In this document: piece by piece, positions 9,452-17,340 of the stretch
How positions within the stretch are numbered: position 1 is the stretch's first letter
Layout of the letters: the number at the start of each line of letters is the position of its first letter
NCBI GenBank assembly: GCA_025359165.1
Contig: JANYHG010000069.1
Location: 1-43,302, forward strand
Reading direction: 5' to 3'
DNA from: Hyphomicrobiaceae bacterium
GTDB taxonomy: Bacteria; Pseudomonadota; Alphaproteobacteria; Rhizobiales; Hyphomicrobiaceae
Length of the DNA: 43,302 nucleotides
The notes under the pieces: generated by a model
The model's database searches: none
Seen by the model: only the letters and a program-made list of their open reading frames with translations
Told to the model about the DNA's origin: nothing
Made by a program: the position numbers and the translations under genes

Positions 9452-10441
9452 ATGAGCATTCTGGTGACGGGCGGCTGCGGCTACATCGGCAGCCATATGG
9501 TCTATGAGTTGACCGACGCAGGGCACGATGTCGTCGTGCTCGACAATCTGGTGACCGGGTTCAAGTGGGCCCTGCCGCCGACCGCCAAGCTGGTCGTCGG
9601 CGACATCGGCGATATCGAAATGGTCCAGAGCATGGTCGCCAAGCATGGCGTGACGGCGATCATCCATTTTGCCGGATCGGTGGTGGTGCCCGATTCTGTG
9701 TCCGATCCGCTCGGCTACTACCTCAACAATACCGTCAAATCGCGCGCGTTGATGGAAGCCGCCGTCAAAAGCGGAGTTAAAAATTTTATCTTTTCGTCAA
9801 CCGCCGCCGTCTACGGCATGGCCAAGGAGATGCCGGTACGCGAAACGACGCCTCTTGAACCGATGTCGCCCTACGGCTCGTCCAAATTGATGACCGAAAT
9901 CATGCTGCGCGACACAGCTTTCGCCCACGATTTCCGTTACGTTGCGCTGCGGTACTTCAATGTCGCGGGTGCCGATCCGCGCGGCCGCACGGGGCAGTCG
10001 ACCAAAGGCGCGACGCACCTGATCAAGGTGGCGTGCGAAACCGCCTTGGGGAAACGCGCGGGCATGGAGGTGTTCGGCACGGATTACGATACGGTCGACG
10101 GGACCTGCGTGCGCGACTACATCCACGTCAAGGATCTGGCGCGCGCCCACGTCTCGGCGCTGGGACATCTGGCGGATGGCGGCAAATCCGAGATCTTCAA
10201 CTGCGGCTACGGTAAAGGCTATTCCGTCCTCGAGGTGATCGAGGCGGTCAAACGCGTCTCGAAAAAACCGCTGGCCGCTAAAATGAGCCCGCGTCGACCC
10301 GGCGATCCCGCCTCCATCGTCGCTGCCTCCGACAAGATCCGCGGTCAACTCGGCTGGAAGCCGGAGCACGACAATCTCGATCTGATCGTCGAACATGCCC
10401 TCGCCTGGGAAGCACATCTGGCCAAGCGCAACGCGGTTTGA
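9452..10441 (+). CDS. galE: UDP-glucose 4-epimerase
   Basis: Interconverts UDP-glucose and UDP-galactose. It is an extended short-chain dehydrogenase with the N-terminal NAD loop GGCGYIGSH, a HFAGSVVVP segment, the SSTAAVYG strand carrying the catalytic Ser/Thr, and the YxxxK pair Tyr141/Lys145 (in SPYGSSK). RYFNVAGADP and the substrate loop RDYIHVKDLA are also present. At 329 residues it is the usual length. The start is supported by GAGGA five bases before the ATG. An 18-base perfect inverted repeat lies just upstream (9403-9420). It sits divergent to galU. Confidence 0.97.
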   Translation: MSILVTGGCGYIGSHMVYELTDAGHDVVVLDNLVTGFKWALPPTAKLVVGDIGDIEMVQSMVAKHGVTAIIHFAGSVVVPDSVSDPLGYYLNNTVKSRALMEAAVKSGVKNFIFSSTAAVYGMAKEMPVRETTPLEPMSPYGSSKLMTEIMLRDTAFAHDFRYVALRYFNVAGADPRGRTGQSTKGATHLIKVACETALGKRAGMEVFGTDYDTVDGTCVRDYIHVKDLARAHVSALGHLADGGKSEIFNCGYGKGYSVLEVIEAVKRVSKKPLAAKMSPRRPGDPASIVAASDKIRGQLGWKPEHDNLDLIVEHALAWEAHLAKRNAV

Positions 10442-10541
10442 TCAAATCTGACGCGCGGGTGCGTTTGCGTCCAATTCCGATTGCCGCAAAGCGCGCTTAT
10501 TTCTAGGCCAAGTTGATGCGTCTGTGAGTGGGGAGTATGGC

Positions 10542-11813
10542 GTGCAAAGGCTGTGGGCGAATTTTATCGCGACCGGAGTACTGCTGGCGACGATGTTTGC
10601 GCTCTCGTGTGGCCGGGCTTTGGCCGTCGAACCGCAAGCGTTCGATGCGTTTATCCAGCAGTTGTGGCCGGAGGCCGCGCAGCCGCCCTACGCGATCTCG
10701 TGGGCCACGTTCGAGCGGGCGACGCGGGGTCTGACCCCGGATTTCACTTTGCCGGATCTCGAAATTCCCGGGCAACCACCGCGTGCGCCGTCGCGGCAGG
10801 CCGAATTCGTTCGGCCACCCCAGGATTATTTGAACCGAAACCAGCTCGATACTCTGGCGCAGCAAGGCCGTGCCCTGGCCATCAAACACGCCGCCGCTTT
10901 GAAAAGGATCGAAGCCGAAATCGGCGTCGAGGGTCCGGTCGTGCTGGCGATCTGGGGGCGTGAGACCGATTATGGTAACTACAAGTTGCCGCACAATGCG
11001 CTGAGGGTGCTGGCGACGCAGGCGTACGTGGGCCGCCGCAAGCCCGAGTTTCGCCGGGAGCTACTTTTCGCCCTGAAGCTGGTCGAGGACCGGATCGTCG
11101 AACCGCAAGAAATGCGCGCCTCGTGGGCGGGTGCAATGGGCATGACCCAGTTCATGCCGTCTGAATTCTACAGCTCGCTCAAAGGGCTAGATGGCGGGCG
11201 TCCGGACCTTTTCAATTCCGTGCCCGACGCGCTGGCGTCGGCGGCAAACCAGCTCAAACAAAAGGGCTGGGTGACCGGCTTGCCATGGGGATTCGAAATT
11301 TCGATACCAACGACAGCGGACTGCGCGTTGGAAGGTCCGCTGCAGTCGCGCCCGATCGCAAAGTGGGTGGAGCAGGGCTTCGGCCGGGCCGACGGGCGGG
11401 GGTTTACCAAGTCGGAACTGGCGGCCGACGCCTACCTGATGTCTCCGGGCGGTGCCTATGGACCGTCGTTCCTGGTGACTGAAAACTATAAAGTCATTCG
11501 CCGCTACAATACCTCTGATCTTTATGCGACGTTTGTCGGCACGGTTGCGGACCGCATCGCCGGTGGCGGCGACTTCAAACGTCTCTGGGGCAACATCGCG
11601 CAGCTGACGGAGAAGGATGTGGCGGCCATCCAGCAAGTGCTCAAAGACCGTGGCAGCCCGATAGACAAACTCGATGGAAAAATCGGGTCGAACACGCGGG
11701 CCGAGATCGGTGCGTACCAGCGCAGGGCTGGTATGAAAGTCGACTGCTGGCCGACGGCCGCGCTGCTGCAGAGTATGAAATCGCCGGCAGCCAAGGCATC
11801 GGTCCGGCCCTAA
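10542..11813 (+). CDS. Lytic murein transglycosylase, MltB-like, exported
   Basis: Cleaves glycan strands of peptidoglycan to 1,6-anhydro products. I prefer the GTG at 10542 because GGGGAG lies six bases before it and because the protein then opens with a clean signal peptide (short basic start, hydrophobic run to FALSCGRALA). An earlier GTG at 10524 lacks a comparable site. The product has 423 residues. The catalytic Glu is near residue 141 in AIWGRETDYG. The family block SWAGAMGMTQFMPSEF and the PDALASAANQLK helix follow. A C-terminal peptidoglycan-binding domain starts at about residue 355, with LDGKIGSNTRAEI and AYQRRAG. It is followed 14 bases later by a paralogue. Confidence 0.92.
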   Translation: MQRLWANFIATGVLLATMFALSCGRALAVEPQAFDAFIQQLWPEAAQPPYAISWATFERATRGLTPDFTLPDLEIPGQPPRAPSRQAEFVRPPQDYLNRNQLDTLAQQGRALAIKHAAALKRIEAEIGVEGPVVLAIWGRETDYGNYKLPHNALRVLATQAYVGRRKPEFRRELLFALKLVEDRIVEPQEMRASWAGAMGMTQFMPSEFYSSLKGLDGGRPDLFNSVPDALASAANQLKQKGWVTGLPWGFEISIPTTADCALEGPLQSRPIAKWVEQGFGRADGRGFTKSELAADAYLMSPGGAYGPSFLVTENYKVIRRYNTSDLYATFVGTVADRIAGGGDFKRLWGNIAQLTEKDVAAIQQVLKDRGSPIDKLDGKIGSNTRAEIGAYQRRAGMKVDCWPTAALLQSMKSPAAKASVRP

Positions 11814-11827
11814 ACGCGAGGCATGAC

Positions 11828-13333
11828 GTGAGCGAGCAAAGGTTGCGAGACAATCCTACAGCGGCCAGCGGGCCGGGTCAGATGGCGGTGGGTAAGATCG
11901 CCGTTTCTGCTGACATGGCCATACCGCCGGGCACGCCGAGCGAACGCCGGCATACCGTGTCGTTGTGGCTCTATCTCATCGGGGCCGTCGCGTTCCTGTT
12001 CGGCTGCTACCTGCTGTTTCTCGAGGACACGGCTCAGACCCGGCTGACCCTGCCGTCGTTGTCACCGCGCACGGAGTTGCCGGGTGCCGACACGCGGCCG
12101 GCGGCGCGCGCCGAGGTGCGCGCACCGGTCGCACAAATTGCGGCGGCAGCCAGCGGCATTGCCGTCGGCGCGGTTGCGGTCGATCCGCGTCGCACTCTGA
12201 CCACCGAGTTCCTGGAGGGGTTGTGGCACGATGCGGAACTTGCAGGGGTGCGGCGTCAGACCTTCGACCGGGCCTTTCAGGGCAACACGAACCTCGATCT
12301 CGACATCGTCGCGCTCAATGCCAACCAGCCCGAATTCGATCGCACGGTTGGCGACTATGTCGGGATGATCGTCACTCCCGAGAGGATTGCGGTCGGCCGC
12401 GCCCGCCTCGAGCAGCACGCGGGTATTCTCGAAGCGATCGAAAAGCGCTACGGCGTCGACCGTCATGTGTTGTTGGCGATATGGGGCATCGAAACCAACT
12501 TCGGCTTGGCCAAGGGTGACCGCAGCGTAATCCGCTCGCTGGCCACCCTTGCCTCGGCCGAACCGCGCCGTGCCGCCTTCTGGCGCGGCGAGCTGGTGGC
12601 GGCGCTGATGTTCGCCGAGCAGGAGAAGATCGCCCCCGAGCGATTAGTGGGATCGTGGGCCGGTGCCATGGGCCACACCCAGTTCATGCCGTCGACCCTG
12701 CTGAAACATGGCGTCGATTTCGACGGTGACGGTGTGCGGGATGTCTGGGCCTCGGTGCCGGACGCCTTAGCCTCGGCGGCGCACTACCTGCAAGCCTCTG
12801 GCTGGATGGCTGGTCGCGCCTGGGGGCGCGAGGTCGTTCTCCCCGCCGACTTCGATTATCTCATGGCAACGCCGGCGGCCAGCCGCAGTCTGACGGCATG
12901 GCGCGTCCTCGGCGTGCGACCGCAAACCGGTGTGCTTCCGACGATCGAGGAGGGTACGACTTGGCAGTTGGTGGTGCCATCGGGGGCTGGCGGACCGGCG
13001 TTCCTTGTTTCGCCCAACTTCGATGCGTTGCTGAGTTATAATCGTGCCTATTCCTACGCGGTAGCCGTGGGTGCACTCGCTGACCGTCTTGCCGGAAATC
13101 CAAGTATCCAAGCCGCGTGGCCGAAGGGCGAGCCGCCACTGTCTCGGGATCAACGGATCGAGCTGCAGGAGATCCTGGTCTCTCTCGGTTTCGATACCGG
13201 CGGCGTGGACGGCGTGCTCGGCATGAAGTCCCGCGAGGCGATCCGCAACTTCCAGAAAGGCAAGCGACTGCCCGCCGACGGGTATCCGAGCAGCAGTCTG
13301 CTGACCCGCATTCGATCCGAGCGACGGCTTTGA
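11828..13333 (+). CDS. Lytic murein transglycosylase, MltB-like, membrane-anchored
   Basis: A paralogue of the preceding gene, 501 residues from a GTG start. Instead of a cleavable signal it has about 45 cytoplasmic residues and one transmembrane helix (near 46-66, LYLIGAVAFLFGCYLLFLE), so it is probably an inner-membrane-anchored enzyme facing the periplasm. The catalytic Glu is near residue 222 in AIWGIETNFG, followed by SWAGAMGHTQFMPSTL and a DFDGDG loop. A C-terminal peptidoglycan-binding domain begins near 435 (RIELQEILVSLGFDTGGVDG, then REAIRNFQKG). It is separated from the upstream gene by 14 bases, so both are likely on one transcript. A TGAAAGC/GCTTTCA hairpin overlaps its stop codon. 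Confidence 0.92.
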   Translation: MSEQRLRDNPTAASGPGQMAVGKIAVSADMAIPPGTPSERRHTVSLWLYLIGAVAFLFGCYLLFLEDTAQTRLTLPSLSPRTELPGADTRPAARAEVRAPVAQIAAAASGIAVGAVAVDPRRTLTTEFLEGLWHDAELAGVRRQTFDRAFQGNTNLDLDIVALNANQPEFDRTVGDYVGMIVTPERIAVGRARLEQHAGILEAIEKRYGVDRHVLLAIWGIETNFGLAKGDRSVIRSLATLASAEPRRAAFWRGELVAALMFAEQEKIAPERLVGSWAGAMGHTQFMPSTLLKHGVDFDGDGVRDVWASVPDALASAAHYLQASGWMAGRAWGREVVLPADFDYLMATPAASRSLTAWRVLGVRPQTGVLPTIEEGTTWQLVVPSGAGGPAFLVSPNFDALLSYNRAYSYAVAVGALADRLAGNPSIQAAWPKGEPPLSRDQRIELQEILVSLGFDTGGVDGVLGMKSREAIRNFQKGKRLPADGYPSSSLLTRIRSERRL

Positions 13334-13348
13334 AAGCGCCCGCTTTCA
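13331..13348. terminator. Hairpin at the end of the second transglycosylase gene
   Basis: TGAAAGC-GCCC-GCTTTCA includes the TGA stop. The stem is 7 bp with a 4-base loop, and no T-run follows, so termination is uncertain. Confidence 0.35.
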
Positions 13349-13497
13349 CGTCAATTGTCCGATAGGCGCGGTATCGAGGCATCTTAGCCCTCGACGGCGT
13401 GCTGGCGAACATGGCATCTGTGCGTTGTCATCAGTTGGCCCAGCAGCTGCGTTAGTGACAGCGCTCGTGGCCCGCCGTCGAGGATGCGCACCTGCGA

Positions 13498-15036
13498 ATG
13501 CCCAGATCGTTTGCCACTTTCAGTTTGCCGCTTGCCGTTTGGCGTCGCGTTGTCAAAGTCAGTCTAGCGGTGATGCTTCTGGCTGATGTGGGGCCGACGT
13601 TTGCACAGGGAACGTCCACGACCGGGGCCTTACAAGGCACGCGTCCGGCAGCGACCGCGCCAGCCGCCACTCCAGCCGCTGCCGAGACCGGTGCCAGCGG
13701 AACCAGCTACGTCAACCCGTTTCCACCCGGTGACATTTATAAACTGCAGGTCTACGGCGACGGCTTCGCCGAGGGTTTGCTGCAGGGTATGACCGAAATC
13801 ATGCGGCCGGAAGAACGGGTCGAGCTGCCGCGCAAACATCGCGCCCTGGGCGCGCTCATTCGCACAGAATACGAAGACGATCTGAAAATCGAAGAGCAAT
13901 CGCGCGATGTCTTCCATATCGGTGTCGTCATGCAGGGGCTGAATGATCGCGGCTCGTTGCGGTCGCCGGGTAGTTCGTCGATCAAGTTCGGCACGCCCGC
14001 CTGGAAGGATCAATACAGCCAACGCATCGATCGGCTGCTGAAAGCGTTGAAGCGTCGCAACATGGCGGTGTACGTCGTCGCGATGCCGCCGCTGCGGCGT
14101 CCGGAGGCCAACTCAGACCTGGAGTTCGTCAACGAAACCCTGGTCGAGCGTGCCTTCGCCAATGGTATCCGCTTGATTGAGGTGGCCGACAGTTTCAACG
14201 ACGAAAACGGAGCCTTTAGTCAGTTCGGACCGGACAGTGCCGGCAATCGCGAGAAGCTGCGAGATGGCGACGGCGTCGGTTTTACATCGGGTGGGTATCG
14301 CAAGCTCGCCGGCCTCGTGGTCACCGAACTCAAGCGCGATCTCGCGGCCGCACGCGCCGAGCGCGCCGTGCCGTTGGCGGGCAGCGAGTCCGAGCAACAG
14401 CGCATCAATCCCGACAAAGCCGGAATTACTGTCAGCCCGACGCTGCCGCGTCCGGTCGCGGGGAAAGACGGGCGGGAGCCGCGCGGGCCGTCCGGCGCAG
14501 TTGCGGCTCAAGCTGCTTCGGCAAGCGCGGTTCAGTTGCTGCGGGCGGGGCCGTCGCAAGGTGATCAGAAAGCAGAGACGACGAAGGTCGCGCTGAAATT
14601 GCCGGGCATCAGCGGGCGCACCGACGTGACGCAAGTGGAAATCGTGCGGCCCGCCATTTCGGCTGCCGTGATCGCGCTGTTGACCCGGAAGGAAACGGTC
14701 GACGCTGTCCAGCAGCCGTTCGAGCTGCTAGCCGACGACGTCGGCGACGGGGTGTCGGTCAGTACAATGGTGACGGCGCTGGCGGATTCGCCGGCGACCA
14801 GTGGCAAACGCAGAGGGCCGACCAATCAGGCGGCCTATACGGCAGTCTGGATTAAAGGGGAGCGTCTGCCGCCAAAACCCGGCCGCGCCGACGACTTCAC
14901 CTGGCCCCGCCCGGGCAGCGAACCGGACGCGGCAGCACCGGTTGCTGCACGACCAGCCGCATTATCCCCGGCACCAGCAGTTGCGACGCAACCCGAGCCA
15001 ACTGGACGGGCTAATCGCAGCAAATCCGGTCGATAG
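13498..15036 (+). CDS. DUF459/SGNH-like exported protein with degenerate active site
   Basis: 512 residues with an N-terminal hydrophobic signal segment (about 15-37, ending TFAQ), an SGNH-hydrolase-like domain (about 80-300) and a long Ala/Pro/Arg-rich tail. Related DUF459 proteins have GDS at the nucleophile and DGxH at the catalytic His. Here block I reads YGDGFAEGL, with Gly89 at the Ser position. The final block reads DGVGFTSGGYRKLAG, with Gly261 at the His position. Other parts of the fold remain: VVMQGLNDR (block III) and VVAMPPLRRP. I infer a non-catalytic, possibly carbohydrate- or peptidoglycan-binding, relative. It follows two lytic transglycosylases on the same strand after 164 bases, suggesting a cell-wall role. 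Confidence 0.78.
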   Translation: MPRSFATFSLPLAVWRRVVKVSLAVMLLADVGPTFAQGTSTTGALQGTRPAATAPAATPAAAETGASGTSYVNPFPPGDIYKLQVYGDGFAEGLLQGMTEIMRPEERVELPRKHRALGALIRTEYEDDLKIEEQSRDVFHIGVVMQGLNDRGSLRSPGSSSIKFGTPAWKDQYSQRIDRLLKALKRRNMAVYVVAMPPLRRPEANSDLEFVNETLVERAFANGIRLIEVADSFNDENGAFSQFGPDSAGNREKLRDGDGVGFTSGGYRKLAGLVVTELKRDLAAARAERAVPLAGSESEQQRINPDKAGITVSPTLPRPVAGKDGREPRGPSGAVAAQAASASAVQLLRAGPSQGDQKAETTKVALKLPGISGRTDVTQVEIVRPAISAAVIALLTRKETVDAVQQPFELLADDVGDGVSVSTMVTALADSPATSGKRRGPTNQAAYTAVWIKGERLPPKPGRADDFTWPRPGSEPDAAAPVAARPAALSPAPAVATQPEPTGRANRSKSGR

Positions 15037-15152
15037 ATCTGCCGCCGAGCGGCACGGCGCGCCTTTTCGGAGGCATCGCGCTGCAATGATCACACAACGA
15101 GATGCGCCATCGTAAATTAATGCAAATTATGGGGGTGCCTGAACACGTTGAA

Positions 15153-15179
15153 GAAGTCGCCGGCCGCGCCGGAGACTTC
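15153..15179. terminator. Hairpin between convergent SGNH-like gene and cspA
   Basis: Interrupted dyad GAAGTC-G-CCGGC-CGC-GCCGG-A-GACTTC with an 11-bp stem carrying one G/A mismatch. It lies between two convergent genes and may end both transcripts; T-runs are weak on both sides. Confidence 0.45.
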
Positions 15180-15218
15180 GGTCAATTGCGTGCGCCGGTC
15201 AAAATCAGCTAAACGAAA

Positions 15219-15434
15219 TCAGCTGGCGGCTTGCAGGTTGACGGCTTTGGGGCCTTTGCCGCGCTTGTCGGGCTCGGTCTCGAAGGAGACGCGCATACCT
15301 TCGTCGAGCGAACCGATGCCGGAACGTTCCACAGCAGTGATATGGACGAACACGTCCTTGCCGCCCTGGTCCGGAGTGATGAAGCCGAAGCCTTTGGTCT
15401 GATTAAAAAATTTAACTGTTCCGGTCTGCCGCAT
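15219..15434 (-). CDS. cspA: Cold-shock protein (CspA family)
   Basis: 71-residue single CSD-fold nucleic-acid-binding protein that acts as an RNA chaperone. The RNP1-like motif KGFGFITPD and RNP2-like DVFVHITAV are present, preceded by the canonical opening TGTVKFFNQT. The start at 15434 has AGGAG seven bases before the ATG. In-frame Met codons further upstream give unlike sequence and are rejected. The gene has a long leader (about 180 bases if the proposed promoter is right), as is common for cold-shock genes regulated through mRNA structure. Whether this one is cold-induced cannot be read from the sequence. Confidence 0.95.
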   Translation of the reverse strand: MRQTGTVKFFNQTKGFGFITPDQGGKDVFVHITAVERSGIGSLDEGMRVSFETEPDKRGKGPKAVNLQAAS

Positions 15435-15850
15435 GCTATGCTCCTGAAGTCCTCGAAGATGTTTCATCGGCGACCCTGGCGTGGGGCACGTCGAAGTAGA
15501 TCGAAACAGTCTGGCCCTCGATCGGGGAACCTGAGGCATTCTAGAGAACGCAAGCACGTGCAGGCTATCTCAACCAGTCTCAGCAGTTTCCGCCGGGTCC
15601 GATAAGCCACCCGAACTTACACAATATCTGTGATTGATTGATCACGTGCAAGGCTAAAATTTTCAGCATTTTGCTAAATTTATCGAAATTGATGCTGGTT
15701 TTGGCCTCACGCGCTCGTCGCGCTCCGGCCGGGGCGCCTACCGGCGACGGCGGTCGCCTACGTGCGGCCTAGCCGCAGGTGCATTTGGCAACGACGATGT
15801 TGGTGGGCATCTGAAGCGCCACTGGAGAGCCTGCCCCGGCCGGGGCGCGA
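15435..15850. other. 416-base gap: cspA leader and AT-rich upstream region
   Basis: No gene seen. It holds the cspA leader (15435 to about 15616), a candidate promoter, an AT-rich block (about 15650-15690) that stands out from the GC-rich surroundings, and a 13-base direct repeat (15725-15737 and 15836-15848). The second repeat copy lies in the perfect palindrome GCCCCGGCCGGGGC at 15833-15846, just after the rlmJ stop codon. Confidence 0.6.
15623..15651 (-). promoter_or_regulatory. Candidate cspA promoter with overlapping inverted repeat
   Basis: On the minus strand TTGCAC is separated by 17 bases from GATATT. The spacer contains the dyad GTGAT-N6-ATCAC (15630-15645), which could bind a regulator of the CRP/FNR type, although the spacing differs from the classic N4/N6 sites. 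The start would give a leader of about 180 bases. Confidence 0.4.
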
Positions 15851-16714
15851 CTAGCGCGTGAGGCCCAAATTGTACTTTCCTTTGCCGTCGTCGCCGAGGC
15901 GCTCGGCGAGCATCGGGAGCACCGCACTGAGATCCTGCTCCAGCTGGTAGGGTGGATTGATCACCGCCAGCCCTGCGCCGTTAAGCAGCAGCGGATTGCG
16001 CAAGGGGCGCAACAGCAACTCGACTTTGAGCGGTGGCGGCAGGCCGGCGGCAGTGGTGACGTCGAGCAGTCCGCGATAAAACCTCAGCACCGGCTTTTCG
16101 TCCTTGATCGGATACCACAACAGGTAAATGCCGGTGGCGAAGCGCTTGACAGCTTCGCCCAAGCTTTCCGTCATGCGGACGAGTTCTCCGGGCTGCTCGA
16201 ACGGTGGATCGACGAGAACGACGCCGCGGCGCTCCTTGGGCGGCAATTGTGCCTTCAGGGCCGCGTAGCCGTCGAGGTTGGAGACCTTGCACAATTTGTC
16301 TTTGGCCAGCACGGTTCTGAGCACCAGCACGTCGTCGGGATGCAACTCGTTGGCGATCAGGGCGTCTGTCGGGCGCAGCGCCGACTGAGCCAGCACCGGC
16401 GAGCCCGGATAGACGCCCAGCGTGCCGTCCGGATTCTCGGCGGTCACAGCGTCCAGATACGACGCCATCAGGGCCGCGAGTTTCGGCGGCAAGGCGTCTG
16501 CATCGGTGCCGTAGAGCCGGCCTATCCCGCCGCGCCACTCCTCGGTTTTGGCGGCCTCGGAGTGATCCAGCCGATAGCGACCGGGGCCTGCGTGGGTGTC
16601 GATGACGCGAAAGGGCGTATCCTTGCGCTTCAAATGGTCGAGACACAGCATCAGCACGACGTGCTTGAGCACATCGCCAAAGTTGCCGGCGTGGTAGACG
16701 TGACGATAATTCAT
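15851..16714 (-). CDS. rlmJ: 23S rRNA (adenine2030-N6)-methyltransferase RlmJ
   Basis: Methylates N6 of A2030 in 23S rRNA using S-adenosylmethionine. The opening MNYRHVYHAGNFGDVLKHVV is diagnostic of RlmJ. It is followed by the SAM-binding DTHAGPGRY, the LHPDD segment after NE, and the catalytic VLVDPPFEQ block (DPPF in place of the N-6 methylase NPPY). At 287 residues it is normal length. It is six bases downstream of holC on the same strand, so the two are surely co-transcribed. Confidence 0.95.
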   Translation of the reverse strand: MNYRHVYHAGNFGDVLKHVVLMLCLDHLKRKDTPFRVIDTHAGPGRYRLDHSEAAKTEEWRGGIGRLYGTDADALPPKLAALMASYLDAVTAENPDGTLGVYPGSPVLAQSALRPTDALIANELHPDDVLVLRTVLAKDKLCKVSNLDGYAALKAQLPPKERRGVVLVDPPFEQPGELVRMTESLGEAVKRFATGIYLLWYPIKDEKPVLRFYRGLLDVTTAAGLPPPLKVELLLRPLRNPLLLNGAGLAVINPPYQLEQDLSAVLPMLAERLGDDGKGKYNLGLTR

Positions 16715-16720
16715 AAAAGC

Positions 16721-17182
16721 TCAGGCCTTCTGTTCCCAACGGCCGTCCTGGTTCTGTTGCCAATAGGTGAGTTTGATCGCACCGTCGGTGACAGCTTTGG
16801 CTTCTTTCCAATGCTTGCGGGCGGCCGCCAACGCATCCGGATTACGCCCATCGAACAACAGGACGACCCGGTTGTAGCCTGAAAACGTGCTGGGGGCTGC
16901 GCCTTCAACGAGAAACCGCACGGTCGCGCTGTTCGGGTTGTCGGCCTCGGTGGTGAGGTAGACCGGTTGCTGTTCGGGCGGCCCATCGGCCTTGGTGCCG
17001 TGCGGCAGGAAGCTTTCGGGCTTATAGGTCCAGAGCAGCGTGTTGAGGGCGGCCAGCCGCTCGGGATCGCCAACCTCGATCACGGTGCGCCAGCCACGCT
17101 CCACCACCCGCTCGATAAGCGTCGGCAGCACGGTTTCGAGCGGTTGTCGCTCGAGATGGTAAAACAGGACTTCAGTGGGCAT
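16721..17182 (-). CDS. holC: DNA polymerase III chi subunit
   Basis: The chi subunit of the DNA polymerase III clamp-loader complex, which links the loader to single-strand-binding protein. The 153-residue protein opens VLFYHLERQPLETVLPTLIE, then GWRTVIEVGD, LNTLLWTYKPESFLPHG and FDGRNPDALAAARKHW, all typical of alphaproteobacterial HolC. It is followed by rlmJ after six bases. The intergenic region upstream (17183-17340) is shared with a divergent transporter gene. Confidence 0.93.
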   Translation of the reverse strand: MPTEVLFYHLERQPLETVLPTLIERVVERGWRTVIEVGDPERLAALNTLLWTYKPESFLPHGTKADGPPEQQPVYLTTEADNPNSATVRFLVEGAAPSTFSGYNRVVLLFDGRNPDALAAARKHWKEAKAVTDGAIKLTYWQQNQDGRWEQKA

Positions 17183-17340
17183 GTCGACGGCGCGGCTTGC
17201 TCTCGATTGCGGTGCAGTTGCCTAGGTATAGCAGAAACTGAGATTGCTCCTAAGCTGGTTTGCCGGATGTCAGGATCGCGATAGAAGCCACCGACGATCC
17301 CGGAAAAGACCGGGCGGCTGACCGACGATCGAGGATGTGA

